A stretch of 64,000 nt of DNA from an uncultured Lachnospiraceae bacterium. Lineage in GTDB: Bacteria > Bacillota > Clostridia > Lachnospirales > Lachnospiraceae. The notes beneath the pieces are model-generated. The model ran no database searches. It had not been told where the DNA came from and saw nothing but the letters and a program-made list of their open reading frames with translations. The stretch spans positions 1 to 64,000 of the forward strand of contig CAMUMG010000010.1 of NCBI GenBank assembly GCA_947089905.1, read 5' to 3'. The translations under genes were made by a program, and so were the position numbers. Numbering within the stretch: the stretch's first letter is position 1; each line of letters begins with the position of its first letter. Below, piece by piece: positions 43,070 through 52,028 of the stretch.

Positions 43070-43963
43070 TTGAAGATAAAGAAAATCAGCAGATTGAACG
43101 GAAGGCAAAGAGAGGAAATTAGAGAACTGGAAGCAATCTGTCATGCTGTGGACAAAACAAAATCAAAAGTTTATTTGGCATCCGATCAAAATGTGGCGGA
43201 TATACCATGCTTTTTTTTAGCGTATATCAATGAATGTTTGGTAGGCTTTTTAGGAATTTATCTTCCAACTATGGAAGAAGCAGAAATAAAAGCATTTGTT
43301 CATCCACAACAGCGTCAAAAAGGGTATTTTGAAAAATTATTTAATAGAGCAAAAAAAGTGTTGACACAAATAGGAGTAAAGCGGTTTATTTTTGTTCATG
43401 AGGCAAATTCAAAAGCAGCGTTACCAGTATTAGAATCATTAAAGGCACAATTAGAGCGATCGGAGTATGTACTTTCCTATAGACGAACAGATGAAACAGG
43501 ATTTAGTAATCCAGAAGAGCTTACCCTAACAGAACTGTCAGAAAAAACACAGGATTCTACCATAAAACAAGAGATATTTAAACTATATCGAGAACTATTT
43601 CAGATGTCAGAAGAAGAAATAAAACATCATTTTGAGCAGATATTAGAGAGTATATTTGAGCAAGAGGGTAAATTCTATTTGATATGGAAAAATGACAAAA
43701 TTCTTGGCTGTTGTGCAGCTTCTTTTAAAGAAGAAAATACATGGCTTTATGACTTTGGTATTGATAAAGAGTTTCAAGGGCAAGGTCACGGAAAGCATAT
43801 GTTAGAATTAGTTGTACATGAATTAAGAAGTATTCCAGCTTTATTAAAATGCACACAGAATTTACTTTTGCACGTTAATGGCACAAACAAAGTAGCATTT
43901 TCACTGTATACTGGATTTGGATTTGAAGTTATAGAACAATATAATTATTATTGCGTGAAATGA
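43070..43963 (+). CDS. Two-domain GNAT N-acetyltransferase
   Basis: About 297 residues with two GNAT folds in series. The second has the acetyl-CoA motif DFGIDKEFQGQGHGKHML (Q/R-x-x-G-x-G type) and closing NKVAFSLYTGFGFEV. The first has the diverged PQQRQKGYFEKLF motif. Substrate unknown. The start is set at TTG 43070, with GGAGG 8 nt upstream (43057-43061). The in-frame ATG at 42992 lies inside the -10 of the promoter at 42969-42996 and has no ribosome site. A bidirectional terminator follows. Confidence 0.72.
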   Translation: MKIKKISRLNGRQREEIRELEAICHAVDKTKSKVYLASDQNVADIPCFFLAYINECLVGFLGIYLPTMEEAEIKAFVHPQQRQKGYFEKLFNRAKKVLTQIGVKRFIFVHEANSKAALPVLESLKAQLERSEYVLSYRRTDETGFSNPEELTLTELSEKTQDSTIKQEIFKLYRELFQMSEEEIKHHFEQILESIFEQEGKFYLIWKNDKILGCCAASFKEENTWLYDFGIDKEFQGQGHGKHMLELVVHELRSIPALLKCTQNLLLHVNGTNKVAFSLYTGFGFEVIEQYNYYCVK

Positions 43964-44014
43964 AAAAATTTTTGGCATCCCACAAAAATTTTTCAAAGGA
44001 TGCCAAAAATTTTT
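43964..44014. terminator. Bidirectional terminator
   Basis: A 17-bp perfect stem, AAAAATTTTTGGCATCC (43964-43980) with its complement at 43998-44014, between convergent genes. Confidence 0.9.
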
Positions 44015-44878
44015 TTATTGTGATTGACTCCAAAGTCTAGCTAAAGTTTCATAAAAAATAAATGTATATTGATTTGGGGATAATCCTGAAACTTGTCCAT
44101 CACCAGTTTCTATTATGATCCAACGGTGATCTTTTGTTTCTGCCCAGTCTAAAGTATAAAAATTACTTGGAAGATGGATTCCAAAGTTTAAAAGTTGTTC
44201 AGGTAAAAATAGACGGGCAGAGGATTGATTTGAATTTCGGCTGACGCTTAGGATATGATGATAAAATATAAACACACGATATTCATTTGTTACGCCATTT
44301 TGTACTGCTAAATCTATATATTCTTTAATCGTAATACCTCCAGTAAATAAATTCCCTCTCAATGTAATAAATTTTTTTATATAAGCGTCTAATTCTTTAT
44401 CTTTTAAAGAAGCATCTAAATAAACTGGAAAATCACTTCCTTTCACAGATTTTACTGCATCTTTAATTAAAAATCGTTTCATTATTTTTCTGACTTCTTC
44501 CCAACGTATCTGTTCTGGATTTGGATAGTAGAGAAGTTTTGGTGTATTTGCAAAAATAGTTGGATAGACATTTTTAAATATATGACAGGCTTCATATTCT
44601 TTGGGAGAATTTATTAATGTCAATCCGTTTTTCTTTAAAGTTAAAAAAAAGTTTTCATATTGTTCTGTTTTTAACATCCAACCCCGATAAATTGCCGATC
44701 CTAATTCAAATTTATTTGGGTAAAGTTTCAACTTTCCTTCCCTTATAAAAGTATCGTAATCAAAAAATAAAATCTGAAATTCTGAAAATTTACATGCTTC
44801 TATAAATTCTTTATGATATTCCTCGTCAACTGTGGAAATAGAAAAATAATCACTTGGATAAATAATGGTTAATTTCAT
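44015..44878 (-). CDS. ATP-grasp-like protein
   Basis: 287 residues. The C-terminal half has the ATP-grasp layout: FLIKDAVKSVKGSDFPV for the nucleotide-binding lysine region, EYRVFIFYH and a closing IIETGDGQVSGL with acidic metal ligands. The N-terminal part is a mixed alpha/beta pre-ATP domain. Similar to DUF4343-type ATP-grasp proteins, which are often involved in tagging or ligation of peptides. Substrate unknown. Single gene, minus strand. Confidence 0.7.
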   Translation of the reverse strand: MKLTIIYPSDYFSISTVDEEYHKEFIEACKFSEFQILFFDYDTFIREGKLKLYPNKFELGSAIYRGWMLKTEQYENFFLTLKKNGLTLINSPKEYEACHIFKNVYPTIFANTPKLLYYPNPEQIRWEEVRKIMKRFLIKDAVKSVKGSDFPVYLDASLKDKELDAYIKKFITLRGNLFTGGITIKEYIDLAVQNGVTNEYRVFIFYHHILSVSRNSNQSSARLFLPEQLLNFGIHLPSNFYTLDWAETKDHRWIIIETGDGQVSGLSPNQYTFIFYETLARLWSQSQ

Positions 44879-45044
44879 GAAATTTTACACTCCTAAATAT
44901 CAAATTTAATTTACATTTTTTTATTAAATGCTATACTAATTTTTTTGACAAGAGTAAAAACAAACAAAATTGCAATTAAAATTTTGTGAAATATATATAG
45001 CAAAAAAAAGGTGATTTATAAATAATATATAAAAATCAACTGAA

Positions 45045-45080
45045 ATTTTGTATATTGCAATCGATTGCAATATACAAAAT
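45045..45080. promoter_or_regulatory. Perfect 36-bp palindrome: LacI-type operator
   Basis: ATTTTGTATATTGCAATC followed by its exact complement. The core TTGCAATCGATTGCAA is a LacI/GalR-type operator. The -35 TTGCAA is part of the right arm. It heads the glycan locus, whose last gene (61439) is a LacI-family regulator. Confidence 0.85.
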
Positions 45081-45093
45081 CCTGTGGTATGAT
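45065..45093 (+). promoter_or_regulatory. Promoter of the glycan-use locus
   Basis: TTGCAA (45065-45070), 17-nt spacer, TATGAT (45088-45093). The operator overlaps the -35. The rest of the 297-bp gap (44879-45175) is A/T-rich with nothing else recognised. Confidence 0.75.
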
Positions 45094-45175
45094 AAACATA
45101 AGTAATTAAAAACAGAATAGTCTTAAAAAAAGTGCATAAAAGGTTTGAAAACAGAGTTTAGAAAGAGAGGGGAAG

Positions 45176-47182
45176 ATGATTTACAAAAATAAAAGGTATT
45201 TTCTGTTCTTATGTGTGCTAATTCTCATTTTCTGTGTAGGATGTCATAAGGATAATACACAAAAGGACGAAACAAAAGACATATCTCAAAATTCTTCAGA
45301 TGAAAACCAAAAAGAAGAGGTTTTAAACATTTCTTTACCAGAACTTAAAGTTCAGTATGATGCGGATTTTATTCTTTATTATGTTTCTTGTGGAAGTACA
45401 CAATTAAATTCAAATAGTGAAATGAATTTACTTCCTCTTGGATTATTTCAAAGTGTTTCAGATCAAGAGTTTTCAAAGGATACCAAAGGAGTTTCTTGGG
45501 GATATATAAAAAAAGATTGGATGACAGCAGAATATGATAGCAAAGAAGAAGATGCGTTAAGCCGTTGGGCAGTTACGGAGAACGCAGATTTTGATACAAC
45601 AGATGGTTTTGAGTATAAGTTTGATGTTCCAAAGGGAGATTATGAAGTAACCGTTGGATTTGTCAATCCATTTAGCTTTCGGAGCGTCTCTATAGAGGCA
45701 GAGGGACAGATTCTTGCAGAAGAAGTAAAGTTATATAAATTTAAAACAATAGAAGAAATACATACTCTTTCGGTTACAGATGGCACATTAAATCTTAAAG
45801 TCTGGAATCCAGATCGCGGGAAAGACGCTATGAAAAATCCTATATTGTCCTATATTATTGTACGTGCAGTTCCAGAGTATAACAAGGAATTATTAGAGTG
45901 TCAGTTAAACAGTCTGACAATGGAGGAAGAAAATTATACTTCGAGTACATGGGCGGATTATCAAAAAGAAAAAGATACAGTTTCTAAACTTTATGAATCG
46001 ATAGAAAATGGAACAGAGAACACACAGGAGATTTGTAATGCGTATTTAAAATTAAAACAAGCAACTGCAAAGTTAGAAAAGAAGCCATTTTATGATGCCT
46101 TTTACCCGGGAAAGGTCTGGAAGGACACGGATGGAAACCCAATTCAGGCACATGGGGGACAGGTACAAAAACTTACTTATCAAGAAAAAGAAACAGGAAA
46201 AACAGTAACCCGTTGGTGGTGGGTTGGAGAAGATAAATCGGCTGGATATCGTGGAGGAATTCGAGCATATAGTTCCGAGGATCTGTATCACTGGAAATTT
46301 GAAGGCGTTGTTATGCGAAATATATCGGACAGAGAATTATTGGATACGGATCCCTATTTTACAGAATTGTATAAAGGATACACAAAAGAGCAACTGGATA
46401 ATGTCTATCGCTGTATTAATGATTCTACTTCTGTAATTGAACGTCCTAAAATGATCTATAACGAAAAAACAAAACAATATATAATTTGGTTTCATGCAGA
46501 TGGACCAACAGAAACTAGCGATGCAAATTATGCCGCTGCTTCTGCGGGAGTTGCAGTCAGTGATTCACCAAATGGACCATTCCGGTTTATTGACAGATAT
46601 CGACTGAATACCTGTCCAACAGATCAGGAGGATATGTATCCTCAAAGTAAAGGAATGGCAAGAGATATGAATCTGTTTATCGATGAAGATAAAACCGCAT
46701 ATATCATTTATTCCAGTGAAGAAAACTTAACCATGTATATTTCCAAACTTAACGAAGAGTATACCTATTTAGCGGTTCCTCCAGAAGAGGCGGTACATGG
46801 AAAAGATTTCGTTCGGTTGTTTCCGGGAGCACAAAGAGAAGCACCTGCTGTATTTAAGAGAAATGGAACATATTATATGATGACTTCTGGTGCTACAGGG
46901 TGGGATCCAAATCAAGCACGTTATTATCAGGCGGATTCTATCTTTGGAACGTGGATAGACTGTGGAGATCCTTGTGTTGACGATACCAACCATACAACAT
47001 TTGCCTCCCAAAGTACCTGTATTTTTGAGGCAGCACAGGATACTTATATTTATATGGGGGATCGCTGGAAAAGTGATGATTTGGCAGACTCTAGGTATAT
47101 CTGGCTTCCAGTTAAGTTCACACAGGATGGAAAAATGGAACTTCTTTGGGAAGATAAATGGAAACTTGACGAAAAGAATTAA
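45176..47182 (+). CDS. Surface GH43 lipoprotein, exo-beta-1,3-galactanase-like
   Basis: 668 residues. Signal peptide with lipobox CVGC (about residues 21-24). Residues 40-235 are beta-rich with a malectin/carbohydrate-binding look, followed by a short helical linker of the FIVAR type (240-300). The C-terminal GH43-type propeller (about 305-665) begins with IQAHGGQVQ. It has ERPKMIYNEKTKQYIIWFH, the QREAPAVFKRNGTYYM strand, SGATGWDPNQAR and ASQSTCI, whose Gln sits where GH43 subfamily 24 uses Gln as base. It probably trims galactose units outside the cell. Ribosome site GAGGGGAAG. Confidence 0.78.
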   Translation: MIYKNKRYFLFLCVLILIFCVGCHKDNTQKDETKDISQNSSDENQKEEVLNISLPELKVQYDADFILYYVSCGSTQLNSNSEMNLLPLGLFQSVSDQEFSKDTKGVSWGYIKKDWMTAEYDSKEEDALSRWAVTENADFDTTDGFEYKFDVPKGDYEVTVGFVNPFSFRSVSIEAEGQILAEEVKLYKFKTIEEIHTLSVTDGTLNLKVWNPDRGKDAMKNPILSYIIVRAVPEYNKELLECQLNSLTMEEENYTSSTWADYQKEKDTVSKLYESIENGTENTQEICNAYLKLKQATAKLEKKPFYDAFYPGKVWKDTDGNPIQAHGGQVQKLTYQEKETGKTVTRWWWVGEDKSAGYRGGIRAYSSEDLYHWKFEGVVMRNISDRELLDTDPYFTELYKGYTKEQLDNVYRCINDSTSVIERPKMIYNEKTKQYIIWFHADGPTETSDANYAAASAGVAVSDSPNGPFRFIDRYRLNTCPTDQEDMYPQSKGMARDMNLFIDEDKTAYIIYSSEENLTMYISKLNEEYTYLAVPPEEAVHGKDFVRLFPGAQREAPAVFKRNGTYYMMTSGATGWDPNQARYYQADSIFGTWIDCGDPCVDDTNHTTFASQSTCIFEAAQDTYIYMGDRWKSDDLADSRYIWLPVKFTQDGKMELLWEDKWKLDEKN

Positions 47183-47224
47183 GCCAGAAAAAGAGCGGAT
47201 GAAGTAAAGGGGGAAAGGTTGAAG

Positions 47225-50134
47225 ATGAGAAAAAAACAAAAATTCCGTAGAATATCGGCAATCATGGCGGTTCTATTGGTAGTCGGAAATATATCTATTG
47301 GAAGCCCCGGTATTGTATACGGAGCACAGCAAGAAAAGGAAGATGTAGCGGAAGGCTTACTAGAATCTTTCCAAACGGCAATCAGTTATGAAGAATATCT
47401 AGCTGCACATGAAAATGCGGTCTTTGGAACAAAAGAGATTGTTATAGAGGGGGGAGAGTATAAAGAAGCTTCACAAGGATTTGAAAAGGCACAATCTTAT
47501 GAAGGATGGAATGGAAATGCTGTTTTAACAAAAGAGGAAGGATCCGTAACTTGGGAAGTTGATGTTTTAGAAGAAGGATGGTATCAGCTTCTTGTTGATT
47601 ATTATCCAATGACAGGAAAGAACGGAACGATTGAAAGAGAACTTTTAATCAATGGAGAGATTCCATTTGATGGGGCAAAATACATAGAATTTACGAGACG
47701 TTGGGAAAATGCAGAGGCAATTCAAAAAGATGCCAGAGATAATGAGCTTAAACCAAAACAACAAGAAGCCCCAAAGTGGATGAAGGCTTATATTACAGAT
47801 AGTACAGGGTATTATACAGAACCATTTCAATTTTATTTTAAAAAGGGAAAAAATACTCTGACATTAAATTCTGTAAAAGAACCAATAGCAGTTGGAAAGA
47901 TCACTTTGACAAAAAAGGAAAAAGTTCCAGTATATCAGGAATATCTCAACACTCATACCTCATCAGGTGCGAAAAATGTAACACTTCAAGAACCGATAAA
48001 AATACAGGGAGAAGAAGCAGTTTTAAAGTCTCACTCTACACTATATCCTTCCAGTGATCGTTCCTCCCCTGCAACAGAACCATATCATGCTTCAAAAATG
48101 CGAATGAATATTATTGGTGGAACAAACTGGCAGAGTAATGGACAGTGGATTACTTGGAAAGTAGATGCACCAGAAGATGGATTTTATGAAATTGCATTAA
48201 AATATCGTCAGAATATCAAATCAGGTGTGACAGTAGTGCGTTCTTTAAAATTAGATGGAGAGGTGCCATTTTCAGAGGCTTCTGAATTAAAGTTTTACTA
48301 TGCAAATGATTGGAAAATTGATTGTTTAGGAGGAGAGGAACCCTACTTATTCTATTTGACAAAAGGAACACATGAAATAACGTTAGAGATTACATTAGGT
48401 AATGAATTGGCAGAGATTTTGAGAGAAACCGATGAGATTGTTTCTAGTTTAAATAGTGCCTATCGTCAGATGCTTATGGTTATTGGAAGTTCTCCAGATA
48501 GTTTAAGAGATTATCAACTTGAATTAAAAACTCCTGGAGCATTGAAGATTTTAGCAGAACAATATGAAAAGATTCAAACATTAAATGACCGTGTAGAAAA
48601 GTATACAAAGGGTTCAAAGGGCATGGATTCTGCGGCGTTTGATAAATTGATTAACCAATTAAAGCTCATGACTTCAGATGCTTCTAAAGTGGCAAAACAA
48701 TGGGCAGCATTTAAAGATAATATTGCATCTTTAGCATCTTGGTCACTTGGAATGAAAGAGCAACCATTAGAAATTGATTATTTATTAGTTCAGCAGCCAG
48801 GATTAAAGCTTCCAAAGGCAACAGCGGGATTTTTCCAAAAGTTATGGCATGCGATTCGTTCCTTTTTTGCAAGTTTTTATGAGGATTACGATAGTATTGG
48901 AGATGTTTATGGAGAGGAAGCAGTAGAAGTTTGGGTATTGGCTTCAGGAACAGCAGTAACAAGTGCAACAGGAAGCGGAAGAGATCAGGCCCAAGTAATT
49001 AAAGAGTTGGTGGATAATTATTTTATTCCTCAAACGGGAGTTCCAGTCAATGTTAAATTAGTCAATTCTTCTGTATTACTTTCAGCAACTCTTTCTGGAC
49101 GGGGACCAGATGTTGCATTAAATGTTGCAGGAAGTGAACCCGTCAACTATGCACTCCGTCATGCAGTTACAGATCTGACACAATTTCCAGATTTTGATGA
49201 AGTACGCAGTTATTTCCACGAACAGGCATTAGTGCCATTTACATTAGAAGGCGGAGTATATGCCCTGCCACAGACAATGTCTTTCCATGTGTTATTTTAT
49301 CGGGCAGACATTTTAAATGAATTGGGAATTCCGATTCCTAGAACATGGGATGAATTTTATGATGCTCTTTCTGTAATTCAAAAGAGTAATATGAATATTG
49401 GTATTACACCAGATTATACAACTTATGCTATGTTTTTATATCAGCATGGTGGTGCTTATTATACAGAGGATGGAAAGAAGAGTGGACTTTCTTCAGAAAT
49501 GGCAGTTTCCGCATTTAAACAGTGGTCTTCTAACTATGCAAATTATAAATTGCCAGTAACATTTGATTTTGCAAACCGGTTCCGTACTGGAGAAATGCCA
49601 TTGGCGATTGCGGATTACACCAATTACAATTATCTATCTGTATTCGCACCAGAAATCAGGGGACTGTGGGGATTTACTACTGTGCCGGGATATGAAAGAG
49701 AAGATGGAACAATAGATCGTTCTGTATCTGGTTGGGAAACAGCTTCTGTAATCTTAGATACGTCAAAACGAAAAAATGAAGCATGGAAATTTTTAAAATG
49801 GTGGATGAATGAGGAAACCCAGACAAACTACGGAAATGAAATTGAAAATATTTTAGGAGTAGGTGGTCGTGTGGCAACCGCAAATATTAACGCACTTAAT
49901 AAACTTCCGTGGGCAGTCAAAGATTACCGCCAGTTAACGGCACAGCTTAATTGGATAAAAGCAATTCCAGAAGTGCCAGGTGGTTATTTTACATCCCGTC
50001 ATATTACAAATGCCTTTTATACAGTTTATAACGGTAATGAAGATCCAAGAGAAACTTTAGAGGATTTCGTAAAAACCATTAATAATGAAATTGAAAGTAA
50101 ACGGCGTGAATTTGGTCTGGATGTAGATAAATAG
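47225..50134 (+). CDS. Secreted sugar-binding protein with N-terminal carbohydrate-binding-like domains
   Basis: 969 residues, unusually large for a binding protein. A Sec signal peptide (about 1-36) is present, but no lipobox Cys. Two beta-sandwich domains follow (about 62-225 and 260-395), both with WEVDVxEEGWYQL-like cores as in CBM6/malectin-type modules. A helical spacer runs 395-560. The C-terminal part (about 600-960) is a family-1 solute-binding protein (VEVWVLASGTAV start, YALPQTMSFHVLFYRADIL, SGWETASV). The start at ATG 47225 is favoured over TTG 47219 by spacing from GGGGGAAAGG. Partner permeases follow. Confidence 0.8.
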   Translation: MRKKQKFRRISAIMAVLLVVGNISIGSPGIVYGAQQEKEDVAEGLLESFQTAISYEEYLAAHENAVFGTKEIVIEGGEYKEASQGFEKAQSYEGWNGNAVLTKEEGSVTWEVDVLEEGWYQLLVDYYPMTGKNGTIERELLINGEIPFDGAKYIEFTRRWENAEAIQKDARDNELKPKQQEAPKWMKAYITDSTGYYTEPFQFYFKKGKNTLTLNSVKEPIAVGKITLTKKEKVPVYQEYLNTHTSSGAKNVTLQEPIKIQGEEAVLKSHSTLYPSSDRSSPATEPYHASKMRMNIIGGTNWQSNGQWITWKVDAPEDGFYEIALKYRQNIKSGVTVVRSLKLDGEVPFSEASELKFYYANDWKIDCLGGEEPYLFYLTKGTHEITLEITLGNELAEILRETDEIVSSLNSAYRQMLMVIGSSPDSLRDYQLELKTPGALKILAEQYEKIQTLNDRVEKYTKGSKGMDSAAFDKLINQLKLMTSDASKVAKQWAAFKDNIASLASWSLGMKEQPLEIDYLLVQQPGLKLPKATAGFFQKLWHAIRSFFASFYEDYDSIGDVYGEEAVEVWVLASGTAVTSATGSGRDQAQVIKELVDNYFIPQTGVPVNVKLVNSSVLLSATLSGRGPDVALNVAGSEPVNYALRHAVTDLTQFPDFDEVRSYFHEQALVPFTLEGGVYALPQTMSFHVLFYRADILNELGIPIPRTWDEFYDALSVIQKSNMNIGITPDYTTYAMFLYQHGGAYYTEDGKKSGLSSEMAVSAFKQWSSNYANYKLPVTFDFANRFRTGEMPLAIADYTNYNYLSVFAPEIRGLWGFTTVPGYEREDGTIDRSVSGWETASVILDTSKRKNEAWKFLKWWMNEETQTNYGNEIENILGVGGRVATANINALNKLPWAVKDYRQLTAQLNWIKAIPEVPGGYFTSRHITNAFYTVYNGNEDPRETLEDFVKTINNEIESKRREFGLDVDK

Positions 50135-50177
50135 GAAACTGTGCTGCGGATTAGATGCAGCAGAAACGGAGGGAAGA

Positions 50178-51137
50178 ATGAAACAAGCGGGACAAAAGGT
50201 TCAGCCGCCCAAAGGCTATTTAAAGGAGTATGCCAAAAAAAAGTTAAAACATTTGGGCAAGGAAATAAAGCGAGGAAAAGTTTCCTACCTATTTATTGCA
50301 CCATTTTGTATTTTATTTACGTTATTTTATCTAGTGCCAGTTATTATTTCGATTGGATTAAGTTTTACGTATTATAATGTTTTAGAAACACCAAACTTTA
50401 TTGGATGGCAAAACTATATTAACCTGTTTTTTGCAGATGATGTGTTTTTGACAGCCGTAAAAAATACATTTTTATTTGCCGTAATTACTGGACCTGTCGG
50501 CTATTTTGCAGCACTCTTTTTTGCATGGATTATCAATGGATTTAAACCAAAGCTTCGTGCAATTTTAACGTTAGTTTTTTATGCACCAACTATTTCCGGT
50601 CAGGCGTTTATTGTTTGGGGATTCTTCTTTTCTAGTGATTTATACGGATTTGTAAATGGCTGGTTAATGAAACTTGGGATAACTTCTGAGCCTATTTTAT
50701 GGTTTCAAAATGAAAAATATATCATGCCAATTTTAATTGTTGTTGTTCTTTGGATGAGTATGGGAACAGGATTCCTTTCCTTTATTGCAGGTCTTCAAAA
50801 TGTAGATCGCAGTCTTTATGAAGCGGGATATATGGACGGAATTAAAAACCGTTGGCAGGAATTATGGCATATTACTCTGCCTTCTATGAAAGAACAGTTG
50901 ATGTTTGGTGCGGTTATGACAATTACTTCTTCTTTTGCAATTCATGATAAAATTGCTCCATTAGCAGGTTTTCCAAGTGTCAACTATGCAGCACATACTG
51001 TAGTTTCACACTTAATTGACTATGGTACAATCCGATTTGAAATGGGGTATGCTTCTGCGATTGCAACACTATTGTTTTTAGTCATGATACTCTGCAACAA
51101 GTTAGTACAACGTGTGTTAAGAAAGGTAGGAACGTGA
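50178..51137 (+). CDS. Sugar ABC transporter permease, set 1 (MalF/UgpA type)
   Basis: 319 residues, six membrane helices after a basic N-terminus. The EAA loop reads YEAGYMDGIKNRWQELWHITLPS, the contact with the ATPase. It pairs with the MalG-type gene 2 nt downstream and with the binding protein upstream. Ribosome site GGAGGG before ATG 50178. Confidence 0.93.
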   Translation: MKQAGQKVQPPKGYLKEYAKKKLKHLGKEIKRGKVSYLFIAPFCILFTLFYLVPVIISIGLSFTYYNVLETPNFIGWQNYINLFFADDVFLTAVKNTFLFAVITGPVGYFAALFFAWIINGFKPKLRAILTLVFYAPTISGQAFIVWGFFFSSDLYGFVNGWLMKLGITSEPILWFQNEKYIMPILIVVVLWMSMGTGFLSFIAGLQNVDRSLYEAGYMDGIKNRWQELWHITLPSMKEQLMFGAVMTITSSFAIHDKIAPLAGFPSVNYAAHTVVSHLIDYGTIRFEMGYASAIATLLFLVMILCNKLVQRVLRKVGT

Positions 51138-51138
51138 T

Positions 51139-52017
51139 ATGGAAAAGACCAAACGACGGAAATTCCGTTTAAAAAAACAAGCTCCGAACCGTTCTTTATG
51201 GGGCGACGGTTTGATGCTTTTGGTACTGACTATCTGTGGAGCTTTCATGGTGCTACCGTTAGTTTATGCTATCTGTAATGCCCTAAAGCCATTAGAAGAA
51301 TTATTCCTGTTCCCACCAAAATTTTTTGTTCGGAATCCAAATTTAAATAACTTTCATGATATTTTTGTTTTAATGTCACAATCGTGGGTTCCATTTACCA
51401 GATATATTTTTAATACAGTATTTATTACATTAGTTGGAACATTAGGACACCTTTTAGTAGCTAGTCTTTGTGCCTTTGCCCTTGCAAAACATAGATTTCC
51501 GGGAAGAAACATCATTTTTGGAATTATTGTAACTGCTTTAATGTTTTCTTCTCAGGTAACAGCAATTCCAAACTACTTAATTATGTCAAAATTAAATTGG
51601 CTAGATAATTACCTCTCCTTAATTATTCCAGCAATTGCCGCTCCACTTGGACTTTTCTTAATGAAGCAGTTTATGGAACAGATTCCAAATACTTTATTAG
51701 AGGCGGCAAGAATCGATGGGGCAGGAGAATTTACGACGTTTTTAAAAATTGGTATGCCAAATGTAAAACCTGCATGGCTGACATTAATTATCTTTTCTTT
51801 TCAAGACCTTTGGAATATGCAGGGATCAAATTATATTTACAGTGAGGAACTAAAAACATTGCCATATGCACTTTCACAGATTTCTTCAGGAGGAATTGCA
51901 AGAGCAGGTGCAGCCTCTGCAGTTGTAGTAATTATGATGAGTGTTCCAATTATCGTATTTATTATCAGTCAGAGTAGTATCATCGAAACAATGGCATCAT
52001 CTGGTATTAAAGAATAG
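51139..52017 (+). CDS. Sugar ABC transporter permease, set 1 (MalG/UgpE type)
   Basis: 292 residues, six helices. EAA loop EAARIDGAGEFTTFLKIGMPNVKPA. Forms the importer with the previous permease; no ATPase gene is in the locus, so a shared MsmK/UgpC-like ATPase encoded elsewhere must serve. Start one base after the previous stop. Confidence 0.93.
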   Translation: MEKTKRRKFRLKKQAPNRSLWGDGLMLLVLTICGAFMVLPLVYAICNALKPLEELFLFPPKFFVRNPNLNNFHDIFVLMSQSWVPFTRYIFNTVFITLVGTLGHLLVASLCAFALAKHRFPGRNIIFGIIVTALMFSSQVTAIPNYLIMSKLNWLDNYLSLIIPAIAAPLGLFLMKQFMEQIPNTLLEAARIDGAGEFTTFLKIGMPNVKPAWLTLIIFSFQDLWNMQGSNYIYSEELKTLPYALSQISSGGIARAGAASAVVVIMMSVPIIVFIISQSSIIETMASSGIKE

Positions 52018-52028
52018 GGGGTGAAAGT

